From an uncultured Chloroflexaceae bacterium (GTDB lineage: Bacteria > Chloroflexota > Chloroflexia > Chloroflexales > Chloroflexaceae), in contig CAKZQX010000962.1 of the NCBI GenBank assembly GCA_937141995.1, forward strand, positions 1-11,415: DNA of 11,415 nucleotides, read 5' to 3'. The position numbers were made by a program, and so were the translations under genes. Of the stretch, positions 5,380 through 11,415 are shown piece after piece (the first letter of the stretch is position 1; every line of letters begins with the position of its first letter). The notes under the pieces are model-generated. The model had not been told where the DNA came from. It saw only the letters and a list, made by a program, of their open reading frames with translations, and ran no database searches.

Positions 5380-6774
5380 ATGAGTGAAGAGCGAGCTATT
5401 CCAACAGATCCACACCTTACCGACGACAAGCCGTCCCACGAGTGCGGTGTTTTTGGCATCGTCTCCCCCGACGACGACGTAGCCCGGTTGACCTTCTTTG
5501 GCCTCTATGCGCTGCAACATCGCGGCCAGGAGAGTGCCGGCATTGCCGTATCGGATGGACGGCGACTGAAGGTCCACAAAGAGATGGGCCTGGTATCGCA
5601 GGCCTTTAACGAGGAGAAGCTGCGCCCGTTGAGCGGCTACATGGCGGTCGGGCATACCCGCTACTCGACCACCGGCTCCTCCAAACTGGAGAATGCCCAG
5701 CCCTTCCGGGTCGAGAGTATCCTGGGGCCGCTGGCGGTGAGCCACAACGGCAACCTGACCAACGCTGCCGCTCTGCGGCAGGAACTGCTGCGCCGGGGCG
5801 TCGGGTTGACCAGTACCAGTGACACGGAGGTCATTACGCAGATGCTGGCCGGGGTGCAGGGCGGGCGCACCTGGCAAGAGAAGTTTGAAGATTTTATGCG
5901 CCGCGCCGAGGGTGCTTACTGTGTCACTGTGCTGACTAATCAGGCAGTCTACGCAATGCGCGATCCCTGGGGGCTGCATCCCTTTTGCCTGGGGCGGCTG
6001 GGCGATCAGAGCTGGGTGGTTGCCTCGGAGAGCTGCGCCTTTGCCACGATTGGCGCAACCTTCCTGCGGGATATTGAGCCGGGTGAGATCCTGGAGATTA
6101 CCGAAGAGGGGCCGCGCACGCTGGCGAAGATGCCCGCCGACCGGCAGGACAGTATGCTCCAGGGGCGGATGCTGCATGCCACCCGCGTGGCGCAGGGTCG
6201 CCAACTGGCCCACGAAGCGCCCGCCGATGCCGATATTGTTATCCCGGTGCCGGATAGCGCTATCCCGGCGGCGATTGGCTACGCGCAGGCGTCCGGTATT
6301 CCCTACAGCGAGGGGCTGATCAAGAATCGCTACATTGGTCGAACCTTCATCCAGCCCGATGATCGGCTGCGCAAGGTGGGTATCGCGCTCAAGTTCAATC
6401 CGCTGAAGGATAATCTGGAAGGCCAGCGTGTGGTGCTGGTTGACGATAGCATTGTGCGGGGCAACACCAGCGGGCCGATTGTGCGCCTGCTGCGTGATGC
6501 CGGTGCGGTTGAGGTGCATGTGCGGGTTTCCTCGCCGCCCATCCGCCACCCCTGCTTCCTGGGGGTTGATATGGCAACCTACCCGGAGTTGATCGCGCAC
6601 CGGATGAGCATTGCGGAGATCCGTACGCATCTGGGAGCCGACAGTCTGGCCTACCTGAGCCTCGCCGGGCTGATCGAGGCCACCCGGCAGGATAGCAAGG
6701 GTTTCTGTACCGGCTGTTTCACCGGCAACTATCCGGTCGATATTGAACTGGTTGAGAAGGAAGTTTTTGAGTAG
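5380..6774 (+). CDS. purF: Amidophosphoribosyltransferase (glutamine PRPP amidotransferase)
   Basis: This 464-residue enzyme catalyses the first committed step of de novo purine synthesis: PRPP plus glutamine gives 5-phosphoribosylamine. It acts in the cytoplasm. The N-terminal Ntn glutaminase domain begins at Cys22 (HECGVFGI), so the first 21 residues are a propeptide removed to expose the catalytic cysteine, as in Bacillus. RxGQESAG-like 'HRGQESAGIA' and 'GHTRYSTTG' are glutaminase motifs. The phosphoribosyltransferase domain carries the PRPP loop VVLVDDSIVRGNTS (351-364). Four cysteines match the 4Fe-4S ligands of the Bacillus-type enzyme: C219, C392 and the CTGC pair C443/C446. The enzyme is therefore probably oxygen-labile and cluster-regulated. 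The ribosome site (GAGAGAG) is weak. No other purine gene lies next to it in the window, so it is not in a visible pur operon. It converges with the amylase gene. Confidence 0.97.
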   Translation: MSEERAIPTDPHLTDDKPSHECGVFGIVSPDDDVARLTFFGLYALQHRGQESAGIAVSDGRRLKVHKEMGLVSQAFNEEKLRPLSGYMAVGHTRYSTTGSSKLENAQPFRVESILGPLAVSHNGNLTNAAALRQELLRRGVGLTSTSDTEVITQMLAGVQGGRTWQEKFEDFMRRAEGAYCVTVLTNQAVYAMRDPWGLHPFCLGRLGDQSWVVASESCAFATIGATFLRDIEPGEILEITEEGPRTLAKMPADRQDSMLQGRMLHATRVAQGRQLAHEAPADADIVIPVPDSAIPAAIGYAQASGIPYSEGLIKNRYIGRTFIQPDDRLRKVGIALKFNPLKDNLEGQRVVLVDDSIVRGNTSGPIVRLLRDAGAVEVHVRVSSPPIRHPCFLGVDMATYPELIAHRMSIAEIRTHLGADSLAYLSLAGLIEATRQDSKGFCTGCFTGNYPVDIELVEKEVFE

Positions 6775-6787
6775 GGACGTAAGGCAC

Positions 6788-6811
6788 AGGGGCGAAAGCT
6801 GTTTCGCCCCT
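6788..6811. terminator. Hairpin between convergent purF and amylase genes
   Basis: A 10-bp perfect stem (AGGGGCGAAA/TTTCGCCCCT) has a GCTG loop, 13 bp after the purF stop and 19 bp after the amylase stop. It is preceded by GTAGGGACG and followed by ATTTCGAGTTG, marks of the dispersed CCCTAC hairpins seen elsewhere in the window. A T-tract is lacking, so termination is plausible from position but not proven. Confidence 0.6.
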
Positions 6812-6830
6812 ACGCGATTTCGAGTTGTAT

Positions 6831-8198
6831 TTACGCCGCGCGTGGTGCCAGAATGCGTGCCCCGTATGCCGGTACCGTCTCCAGCAGCAGCGTCCCGTTG
6901 TGGACGGTAAACTGCTGGTCGGGGGCCAACTGATCGCCAAAGGTTTGACCGTCCGGCAGGTTGACCGGTAGGCGTAGGGCAGCGGGTGTGTCGGCTGCAT
7001 TGACCGCCACAACCACATACTCGTCCTCCCACTGGCGGGCAAAGGCCACCTGCTCGGCGGCGACGCTGAGTTGCCGGTATGATCCTCGCCGTAATGCGCC
7101 CATCTGTTGCCGAATCCGGGCCAGTTGCGCGATGGTCGCCGCCAGTTCCGGTTGAGCGGCTTCCGGCAGCGCGGTCGGCCCGGTCAGACACGGGCGGAGG
7201 GACCAGTCATCCGCCGGCTGCTTGATGCCGCTAATGCCCCACTCGCTGCCATAATAAATTGACGGCACCCCCGGCATGGTGAACAGCAGTGCGTAGAGTG
7301 GGTAGAGGTGCGCCGGATTATGCAACGCATTTGCCACCCGGCTGACATCATGGTTGTCGGCGAAGGTATAGAGCGGAATGTCGCGGTAGAGTCCATGCTC
7401 GCCGAACTGCCGGTTAAGTGAGTAGGCAATCTCAAAGTAGTTGCGGTCGTTATGACTCGAAAACAACCCCTTGTAATTCTCATAGTTCGTAACAGCGTCG
7501 AGCGTCTCGGCATTGGCCCAGCGCGTGTAATCCCCATGAATAACTTCCCCCAGCAGCCAGAAATCAGGATGCGCGCGGCGGCAGTAGGCGGCCAGATCGC
7601 GGAGAAAGTCCAGCTCAATATCCTCGGCCACATCTAAACGCAGCCCGTCAATCCCAAACTGCTCGATCCAGAACTGCACCGCCCCAAACAGATGCGCGCG
7701 CACCTCGGGATGCTGCAGGTTGAGCTTGACCAGGTCATAGTTTCCGCGCCAGCCGGCGTACCCGAACGGATCGCCGTAGGGACTGTGCCCATTGAAATCG
7801 ATCCCCACAAACCAGTCGCGGTAGGGCGAGTCGGCTCCGCGCGCCTGCAGATCGCGGAATGCCCAGAAATCCCGCCCCACATGGTGAAAGACCCCATCGA
7901 GAATGACCCGGATGCCGGCGGCATGCAGTGCTGCAACCAGTTCGGTGAGCGTCTGATTGGTTCCCAGCCGCCGGTCAACCTGGTAATAGTCTGCGGTGTC
8001 ATAGCCATGGGTACCGGACTCGAAGAGCGGGCCGAGGTAGAGCGCATTCACATGCAGCGTCTGCAGATGTTCGATCCAGGTGTGGATCTGCGCCAGGCGG
8101 GGTTCCGGTGCGGCGACGAAATCATTCCGGCGCGGCGCACCGCACAGGCCCAGCGGGTAGATATGGTAAAAGATGGCGTCATGTGCCCAGGTTGTCAT
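6831..8198 (-). CDS. Cytoplasmic GH13 alpha-amylase-family glycosidase
   Basis: This 455-residue glycoside hydrolase family 13 enzyme acts on alpha-1,4 (or 1,6) glucans such as maltodextrins. The (beta/alpha)8 barrel shows all conserved regions: I DGVFHH (101-106), II GLRLDVAED (nucleophile D189), III GEVIHG (acid/base E218), IV FADNHD (transition-state D284). An all-beta C-terminal domain runs from about residue 375 (VVVAVNAADTPAALRL). There is no signal peptide, so it acts on imported or stored oligosaccharides. Size and the short loops resemble maltogenic amylase/cyclomaltodextrinase-like members, but the N-terminal dimerisation domain of neopullulanases is absent. Exact specificity is unknown. 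ATG 8198 has AAGGAG six bases upstream. A TetR-type palindrome (8217-8230) sits just before the ribosome site, and the TetR gene ends 51 bp upstream, so the two genes are probably one regulated unit. Confidence 0.93.
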   Translation of the reverse strand: MTTWAHDAIFYHIYPLGLCGAPRRNDFVAAPEPRLAQIHTWIEHLQTLHVNALYLGPLFESGTHGYDTADYYQVDRRLGTNQTLTELVAALHAAGIRVILDGVFHHVGRDFWAFRDLQARGADSPYRDWFVGIDFNGHSPYGDPFGYAGWRGNYDLVKLNLQHPEVRAHLFGAVQFWIEQFGIDGLRLDVAEDIELDFLRDLAAYCRRAHPDFWLLGEVIHGDYTRWANAETLDAVTNYENYKGLFSSHNDRNYFEIAYSLNRQFGEHGLYRDIPLYTFADNHDVSRVANALHNPAHLYPLYALLFTMPGVPSIYYGSEWGISGIKQPADDWSLRPCLTGPTALPEAAQPELAATIAQLARIRQQMGALRRGSYRQLSVAAEQVAFARQWEDEYVVVAVNAADTPAALRLPVNLPDGQTFGDQLAPDQQFTVHNGTLLLETVPAYGARILAPRAA

Positions 8199-8216
8199 CG
8201 TTTGCTCCTTGTGTAC

Positions 8217-8230
8217 ATACCGTTCGGTAT
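8217..8230. promoter_or_regulatory. TetR-type operator upstream of the amylase
   Basis: ATACCGTTCGGTAT has 6-bp perfect arms with a 2-bp centre and is the same arm sequence as the site in the regulator's own promoter (8900-8915). It lies 19 bp before the amylase start, in the gap after the TetR stop. A weak promoter could overlap it (TTAACT, 16 bp, TATGTA on the minus strand). Confidence 0.72.
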
Positions 8231-8249
8231 AAGCCAGTTAAAAAAAGGG

Positions 8250-8825
8250 TCACGAGTAGATTCCGTATGAGAACTGCTGCACCGCTTGCAGTGCGTGGGT
8301 CTCGGTCAGTTCGAGATAGCCATTCAGGGCCAGCCCGACATAGGTGTTGATCATACCCAGAAAGGTTGCGGCATAGATACGCTGCCGCCCGCGCATATTG
8401 CCATGGTCATGTGCGGCTGCGTTAAACAGGGCTTCCATCACCTGGTGCTGCTGCTCGTTAAAGCGCGCAACCACCTGAAAGGCGTCATGGTTCGGTGCGG
8501 CAAACCAGAGCCCCAGCAGCAGCCGGTAAAATGTCGGCGCTGCATCCGCAAAGCCAAAGTAGGTCAGCACCAGCGTTCGCAGCGTCTGCCGCAGATCCCC
8601 GGCGTAGGCGGCGGCCTGCTGCACGCGCGCCAGCAGGGGAGCGCCGCGTTCCTGCACGAGCGTTTCCAGCACGCCCCGCTTGCTGCCAAAGTAGTGGTAG
8701 AGCGTTGGCTTGGTGACACCGGCGGCACTACAGATCTCCCGCACCCCGATGGCGTCATAGCCCTGCGCGGCGAAAAGTTCCAGCGCGCACGTCAGGATGG
8801 ACGCGCGATTATCCTTTGGTTCCAT
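8250..8825 (-). CDS. TetR/AcrR-family transcriptional regulator
   Basis: This 191-residue one-component repressor has an N-terminal TetR_N helix-turn-helix at about residues 8-54, 'ILTCALELFAAQGYDAIGV', then REICSAAGVTKPTLYHYFGSKRG, matching the family pattern closely. The C-terminal ligand domain (residues 60-191) is helical and family-divergent, so the effector cannot be named. The frame is open to 9170, but ATG 8825 follows AAAGAG and starts the canonical domain. The extra upstream codons would run through its own promoter. A consensus promoter with an embedded palindrome lies 73 bp upstream, so autorepression is likely. The same operator recurs before the amylase gene just downstream. Inference: it governs this two-gene unit, perhaps in response to a sugar or another small molecule. 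Confidence 0.92.
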   Translation of the reverse strand: MEPKDNRASILTCALELFAAQGYDAIGVREICSAAGVTKPTLYHYFGSKRGVLETLVQERGAPLLARVQQAAAYAGDLRQTLRTLVLTYFGFADAAPTFYRLLLGLWFAAPNHDAFQVVARFNEQQHQVMEALFNAAAHDHGNMRGRQRIYAATFLGMINTYVGLALNGYLELTETHALQAVQQFSYGIYS

Positions 8826-8897
8826 CGGTTCTCTTTCATCTATGGTAGCCGGGTAGGGTGTGGTTATGCAACAACAGTTTACCTCAGCGACAGTGTT

Positions 8898-8926
8898 AGT
8901 ATACCGAACGGTATAGTATTTGTCAA
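8898..8926 (-). promoter_or_regulatory. Sigma-70 promoter with embedded TetR operator
   Basis: On the minus strand TTGACA (8921-8926), a 17-bp spacer and TATACT (8898-8903) form a near-perfect promoter for the TetR gene. The palindrome TATACCGTTCGGTATA (8900-8915; 7-bp arms, 2-bp centre) covers most of the spacer and part of the -10, so a bound repressor would block RNA polymerase. Confidence 0.85.
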
Positions 8927-8994
8927 GGGGTGCGCAGCGGTCGGGATCACTATAGGTGCGAAATCTTTGACACCTGTCCGGCATGTGCAACCAT

Positions 8995-9023
8995 TTGACA
9001 TCACTTGTCAATAGTGCTAAAAT
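8995..9023 (+). promoter_or_regulatory. Consensus sigma-70 promoter for the helicase operon
   Basis: TTGACA (8995-9000), exactly 17 bp, then TAAAAT (9018-9023). The predicted RNA start is near 9030, giving a leader of about 197 nt. TTGACA also forms one arm of an inverted repeat TTGACA-N5-TGTCAA. A second, weaker -10 (TATACT, 9191-9196) close to the gene lacks a -35. Confidence 0.78.
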
Positions 9024-9039
9024 AAGAACATAAGTTCTT
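9024..9039. promoter_or_regulatory. LexA/SOS-box-like palindrome over the transcription start
   Basis: AAGAACATAAGTTCTT contains GAAC-N4-GTTC, the core of the Bacillus/actinobacterial-type LexA box, with arms extended to 6 bp. It abuts the -10 and covers the expected start site, an ideal position for repression. The downstream gene is a DNA-repair-type helicase. LexA binding is an inference. Confidence 0.55.
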
Positions 9040-9048
9040 TTCAGTAAG

Positions 9049-9076
9049 GTTCTATTCCAATAGAACGCGGTAGAAC
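9049..9076. promoter_or_regulatory. Second palindrome plus extra GAAC half-site
   Basis: GTTCTATTCCAATAGAAC is a perfect 18-bp dyad (8-bp arms, CC centre), followed by another TAGAAC at 9071-9076. The arms share the AGAAC/GTTCT core of the SOS-like box upstream but in the opposite arrangement (GTTC-N10-GAAC). A 2-nt loop is too tight for an RNA hairpin, so a protein-binding site is more likely. Confidence 0.55.
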
Positions 9077-9226
9077 GATTGCCGCAAACCCACCCGACAG
9101 CCGTATACCGGGCATGCCGGTTGCCGGCCTGTGCCGGACGAGTGTATGCTGTTTTTGCTCTCTTGCGCATTGTAGTACGCTGGTCCGAGCTATACTGGTA
9201 CCACGCCTACACCGGGATAGAAAAAC
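9077..9226 (+). other. Non-coding leader of the helicase gene
   Basis: About 150 bp without a supported gene. Between 9109 and 9138 the word CCGG occurs four times in a C/G-rich stretch able to form alternative short hairpins. A weak proximal -10 (TATACT, 9191-9196) and a poor ribosome site (GGGATAG) precede the start. No known riboswitch is recognised. Confidence 0.4.
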
Positions 9227-10531
9227 ATGCGCCAACGTGAATTAGATGAACTGCTTGCCGAGTTAGCCGCCACCGAGGAAGCGCTCCTCGACGCCGACCT
9301 GGATGCAGTGCCGGCGGTGACGCTGCTGCCGGAGCAGGACGAAGCCGAACTGGCGGGCGGGTTTCGGGCAAAGCTGACCCTACCGCCCCGCCCCTACCAG
9401 GAAGCCGCGCTGGAGTCCTGGTTGGCGGCGGATGGTCGCGGCGTGGTGGTTCTGCCCACCGGAGCCGGGAAGACCTTTCTGGCGTTGATGGTTATCGCCC
9501 ATCTCAAGCTGCGCACGCTGGTGGTGGTTCCCACCATCGAACTGCTCTACCAGTGGCGCGACACCATCGTTGAGCGACTGGGCGTACCCCGGCGCAAGGT
9601 CGGGCTGGTGGGCGATGGGCGGCGCGAGGTCTGCCCGATTACGATTATCACCTACGCCTCGGCTGCCATGCCGCAGGCACCCATCACCGGCACCGGCCTG
9701 CTGATCTGTGATGAGGCGCACCATCTGCCGTCGCCCTCCTACAGCGCAATTCCCCAGCGCTGCGGCGCGCCCTACCGCCTGGGATTGACGGCCACCCCCG
9801 AACGGAGTGATGGCGCGGAGGAACAACTCTACCAACTACTGGGGCCGGTGGTCTACCAGCGCACTCCCGCCGAACTGTCGGCGGAGGGCCACCTGGCGAA
9901 GTTCCGCGAGCGGCGCATCTACGTAAATCTGCAGCCGGAGGAAGCGCTACGCTACGCGGTGCTGATGACCGAGTGGAAGTGGTTTGTTGCGCGCCACCGC
10001 AGCACACTCGCGCGCGGCGGGGATTTCTTTGGCGAACTGATCCGCCGCAGCGGGAATGACCCGGCCGCGCGGCAGGCGTTGCGGGCGCACCATCAGGCGC
10101 GCATGATTGCGCTCAACGCCGGGGCCAAACTGGAAGAGACCGCCCGACTGCTCCAGCAGCATCGTGGCGACAAGGTGCTGATCTTCTCGGAGTATACCGC
10201 GCTGGTCGATCAGATCAGTCGGACGCTGGCGCTGCCGGCGATCACCTACCGCACCGCGCCGGACGAACGCAAGCGCATCCTGCAGGCGTTTCGCAATGGT
10301 GCATACAGCAAGCTGGTTGCCGGGCGCGTGCTTAACGAGGGGGTGGATGTGCCCGATGCCAATATCGCCATTGTGGTCAGCGGTAACAGTACCCCCCGTG
10401 AACATATCCAGCGCCTGGGGCGCATCATCCGGCCCAAACCGTCCGAGGCAGTCCTCTACGAACTGGTTACCCGCCACACCAGCGAAGTCAGCACCGCCCG
10501 CAAACGCAAAATCAAAAGAACTAAGGGCTAA
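9227..10531 (+). CDS. XPB/Rad25-like superfamily 2 DNA helicase
   Basis: This 434-residue DEAH-type helicase of the XPB/Rad25/Ssl2 group would be an ATP-dependent 3'-5' DNA translocase for repair, acting on the chromosome. Motifs in order: Q-like RPYQ (55-58), Walker A LPTGAGKT (76-83), Ia VVPTIELLYQW (100-110), DEAH (162-165), III LTATP (187-191), a variable insert at 215-300, IV VLIFSEYT (317-324), V GRVLNEGVDVP (366-376), VI QRLGRIIRP (395-403). Only about 50 residues precede the helicase core, so the N-terminal damage-recognition domain of larger XPB homologues is missing or much reduced. The C-terminus is very basic (ARKRKIKRTKG), and its last codons fall inside a heptamer array. The gene heads a probable operon with a Bax1/DUF790-like gene, the archaeal partner arrangement. 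A LexA-like box in the promoter suggests damage induction. Confidence 0.9.
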   Translation: MRQRELDELLAELAATEEALLDADLDAVPAVTLLPEQDEAELAGGFRAKLTLPPRPYQEAALESWLAADGRGVVVLPTGAGKTFLALMVIAHLKLRTLVVVPTIELLYQWRDTIVERLGVPRRKVGLVGDGRREVCPITIITYASAAMPQAPITGTGLLICDEAHHLPSPSYSAIPQRCGAPYRLGLTATPERSDGAEEQLYQLLGPVVYQRTPAELSAEGHLAKFRERRIYVNLQPEEALRYAVLMTEWKWFVARHRSTLARGGDFFGELIRRSGNDPAARQALRAHHQARMIALNAGAKLEETARLLQQHRGDKVLIFSEYTALVDQISRTLALPAITYRTAPDERKRILQAFRNGAYSKLVAGRVLNEGVDVPDANIAIVVSGNSTPREHIQRLGRIIRPKPSEAVLYELVTRHTSEVSTARKRKIKRTKG

Positions 10532-10543
10532 GAACTAAGAACC
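10517..10543 (+). repeat. Heptamer tandem array, AGAACTA, across the helicase stop codon
   Basis: The units AGAACTA, AGGGCTA, AGAACTA and AGAACC run from inside the last codons of the helicase through its stop. The protein's final residues RTKG are therefore encoded by the array. The unit resembles the reverse complement of the array at 10751-10785. Confidence 0.75.
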
Positions 10544-10711
10544 TGTCTGAAAAGGGTTTGTTATGGGAATACGGCCCCGGCAGCAGGAGTCCCGGCTTCA
10601 GCCGGTGTGCGGCCGAAACCGGCTGAAGCCGGGACTCCTGGGGCGCTATCCGGTGTATCAGGACAACCAGCATGCCGTGTGACCAACGCGACCCCCTTTT
10701 CAAACAGTCTC
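10539..10711. mobile_element. 173-bp MITE-like element with terminal inverted repeats
   Basis: The ends GAACCTGTCTGAAAAGGG and (inverted) GAGACTGTTTGAAAAGGG match at 15 of 18 positions, and TAA lies immediately outside on both sides as a possible 3-bp target duplication. Ends of this type and a TNA target are known from IS5-superfamily elements, so it may be a non-autonomous derivative. The interior has no gene but holds a long perfect inverted repeat. Part of the TAA signal could come from the heptamer array it sits in. It lies between the helicase and the DUF790 gene. Confidence 0.65.
10584..10640. repeat. Perfect 23-bp inverted repeat (GGCTTCAGCCGGT hairpin)
   Basis: There are 23-bp perfect arms (10584-10606, 10618-10640; core AGTCCCGGCTTCAGCCGGT) with an 11-nt loop. 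As RNA it would be a very stable hairpin in the middle of the proposed operon and could attenuate the downstream gene or protect the upstream message. It may be a REP-type repeat nested in the MITE. Confidence 0.85.
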
Positions 10712-10750
10712 TAAGAACTGAAGAAGCCCAGGCATTACGAACTACTGGCC

Positions 10751-10785
10751 TTCTCAAGTTCTCAGTTCTCGGTTCTCGGTTCTCA
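10751..10785 (+). repeat. Heptamer tandem array, GTTCTCR x5
   Basis: The units TTCTCAA, GTTCTCA, GTTCTCG, GTTCTCG and GTTCTCA end directly before the ribosome site AGGAGG of the next gene. Its reverse complement (AGAACYG) is close to the AGAACTA array on the other side of the MITE, so the two arrays form a loose inverted pair. Confidence 0.88.
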
Positions 10786-10798
10786 GCAGGAGGTACCT

Positions 10799-11415
10799 AT
10801 GGCTTTTCGCATTGCCGATTTTAAAAAGACCACGCGCAAGGCGGGTGATGCCCGGCAGCTCTACCCCCACCAGATCCGCGATGATCGCTACACCGCCGCG
10901 ATTGGCTACGCGATTGCCTACTTCGAGCGCATGATCGGGCGGCGGCGCGCAACCTTTGAGACAGAGGCGCTGCTGGAGTTTTTCGGCGATCCGCGGCTGG
11001 CGCGCGGGCTGGTTGCCTGGCTGTCCCGCACCTACACCTGGCGGGAGCAGACGCTGGCGGAGGCGTTTGGTACGGCGCAGGCGCAGGCACTGCGGGGAGC
11101 CGGGTTGACGACCCCGGCGGCATTCCGGGCGAAGCTTTATGGTCTGGCAAATGGACGCTATGGCGGGGTAATCCTGCCCGGCGAGCGGGCGGAAGCGCTA
11201 ACCTTCCTCTGTACTGATCTGCCGGTGACACCCGACCAGTTTGAGCAGGCGCTGCTGCTGGACAGCGACGAGCAGCGGATGCTGGTGCAGGTCGGTCCGG
11301 CGAGTGGTGAGTGCATGACCAGGGCGCGCATCCCGCCGGTGAAGGCGGTCATGACGCCGTTCCCGCACGCCGTCGAGGACGAGGCGACGCTGGATGCGGC
11401 CCGCGCGCTCATGGC
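10799..11415 (+). CDS. DUF790/Bax1-like protein (putative XPB-partner nuclease), 3' end outside window
   Basis: The first 205 codons of a longer gene begin at ATG 10799 with AGGAGG five bases upstream. The N-terminal part reads MAFRIADFKKTTRKAGDARQ, followed by LYPHQIRDD, a helix around 'AIGYAIAYFERMIGRRRATFE', 'DPRLARGLVAWLSRTYTWR' and 'ALRGAGLTTPAAFRAKLYGLANGRYGG'. This pattern, together with its place directly after an XPB-like helicase, matches the DUF790 family, which includes archaeal Bax1. In archaea Bax1 binds XPB and cuts DNA near bubble structures. The nuclease residues of Bax1 lie in the C-terminal part, outside this window, so catalytic competence cannot be judged. The gene is 267 bp behind the helicase, with a MITE-like element and heptamers between. 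The family call leans partly on context. Confidence 0.7.
   Translation, partial: MAFRIADFKKTTRKAGDARQLYPHQIRDDRYTAAIGYAIAYFERMIGRRRATFETEALLEFFGDPRLARGLVAWLSRTYTWREQTLAEAFGTAQAQALRGAGLTTPAAFRAKLYGLANGRYGGVILPGERAEALTFLCTDLPVTPDQFEQALLLDSDEQRMLVQVGPASGECMTRARIPPVKAVMTPFPHAVEDEATLDAARALM

Noticed and set aside
5240..5380. Purine riboswitch upstream of purF
   Set aside because: Only a short hairpin is visible. The conserved three-way-junction loops of a purine riboswitch are not recognisable.
5269..7191. Minus-strand open frame of 640 codons across purF
   Set aside because: It is a shadow of purF in high-GC DNA. The plus strand encodes every purF motif, and the minus peptide is low-complexity without a ribosome site.
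8286..9014. Plus-strand open frame opposite the TetR gene
   Set aside because: It overlaps the regulator and its promoter/operator. The minus strand has a clear TetR helix-turn-helix.

Overview
The window is GC-rich, protein-dense bacterial DNA with genes on both strands and intergenic spaces full of small repeats. I see no rRNA, tRNA, CRISPR array or full-length transposase. A thermophilic or filamentous member of the Chloroflexota is my best guess. The reasons are the heptameric spacer repeats, the dispersed hairpins built around a CCCTAC edge, and an XPB-type helicase next to a Bax1-like (DUF790) gene. This is an inference from overall style, not a proven placement.

Layout. Positions 1-1602 (minus strand) hold a metallo-beta-lactamase-fold hydrolase followed closely by an aminoglycoside-phosphotransferase-family kinase that runs off the left edge. 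Positions 1843-3224 (plus) hold a NUDIX hydrolase and a ZIP-family metal transporter, each preceded by a heptamer array and/or a hairpin. Positions 3313-5084 (minus) form a cell-envelope block: a 98-residue protein of eight 9-residue SILSIGSAG-like repeats, a MITE-like element with a large AT-rich palindrome, a small DUF5666-like secreted protein or lipoprotein, a META-domain lipoprotein, and a 33-residue single-span membrane protein that is easily overlooked. Position 5380 starts purF (plus), a Bacillus-type Fe-S amidophosphoribosyltransferase. It converges on a cytoplasmic GH13 alpha-amylase (minus, 6831-8198). A TetR-family regulator (8250-8825, minus) lies directly upstream of the amylase, and matching palindromes sit in its own promoter and just upstream of the amylase.

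The right end is the most interesting part. A near-consensus sigma-70 promoter (8995-9023) is followed immediately by a GAAC-N4-GTTC palindrome resembling the Gram-positive LexA (SOS) box, with further GAAC half-sites behind it. Downstream are an XPB/Rad25-like superfamily 2 helicase (9227-10531) and, in the same orientation, a DUF790/Bax1-like protein (10799 to the window edge). In archaea XPB and Bax1 form a helicase-nuclease pair. Here the pair appears to be a bacterial DNA-repair operon that may be damage-inducible, with a 173-bp MITE-like element and two oppositely oriented heptamer arrays in the 267-bp gap between the two genes.
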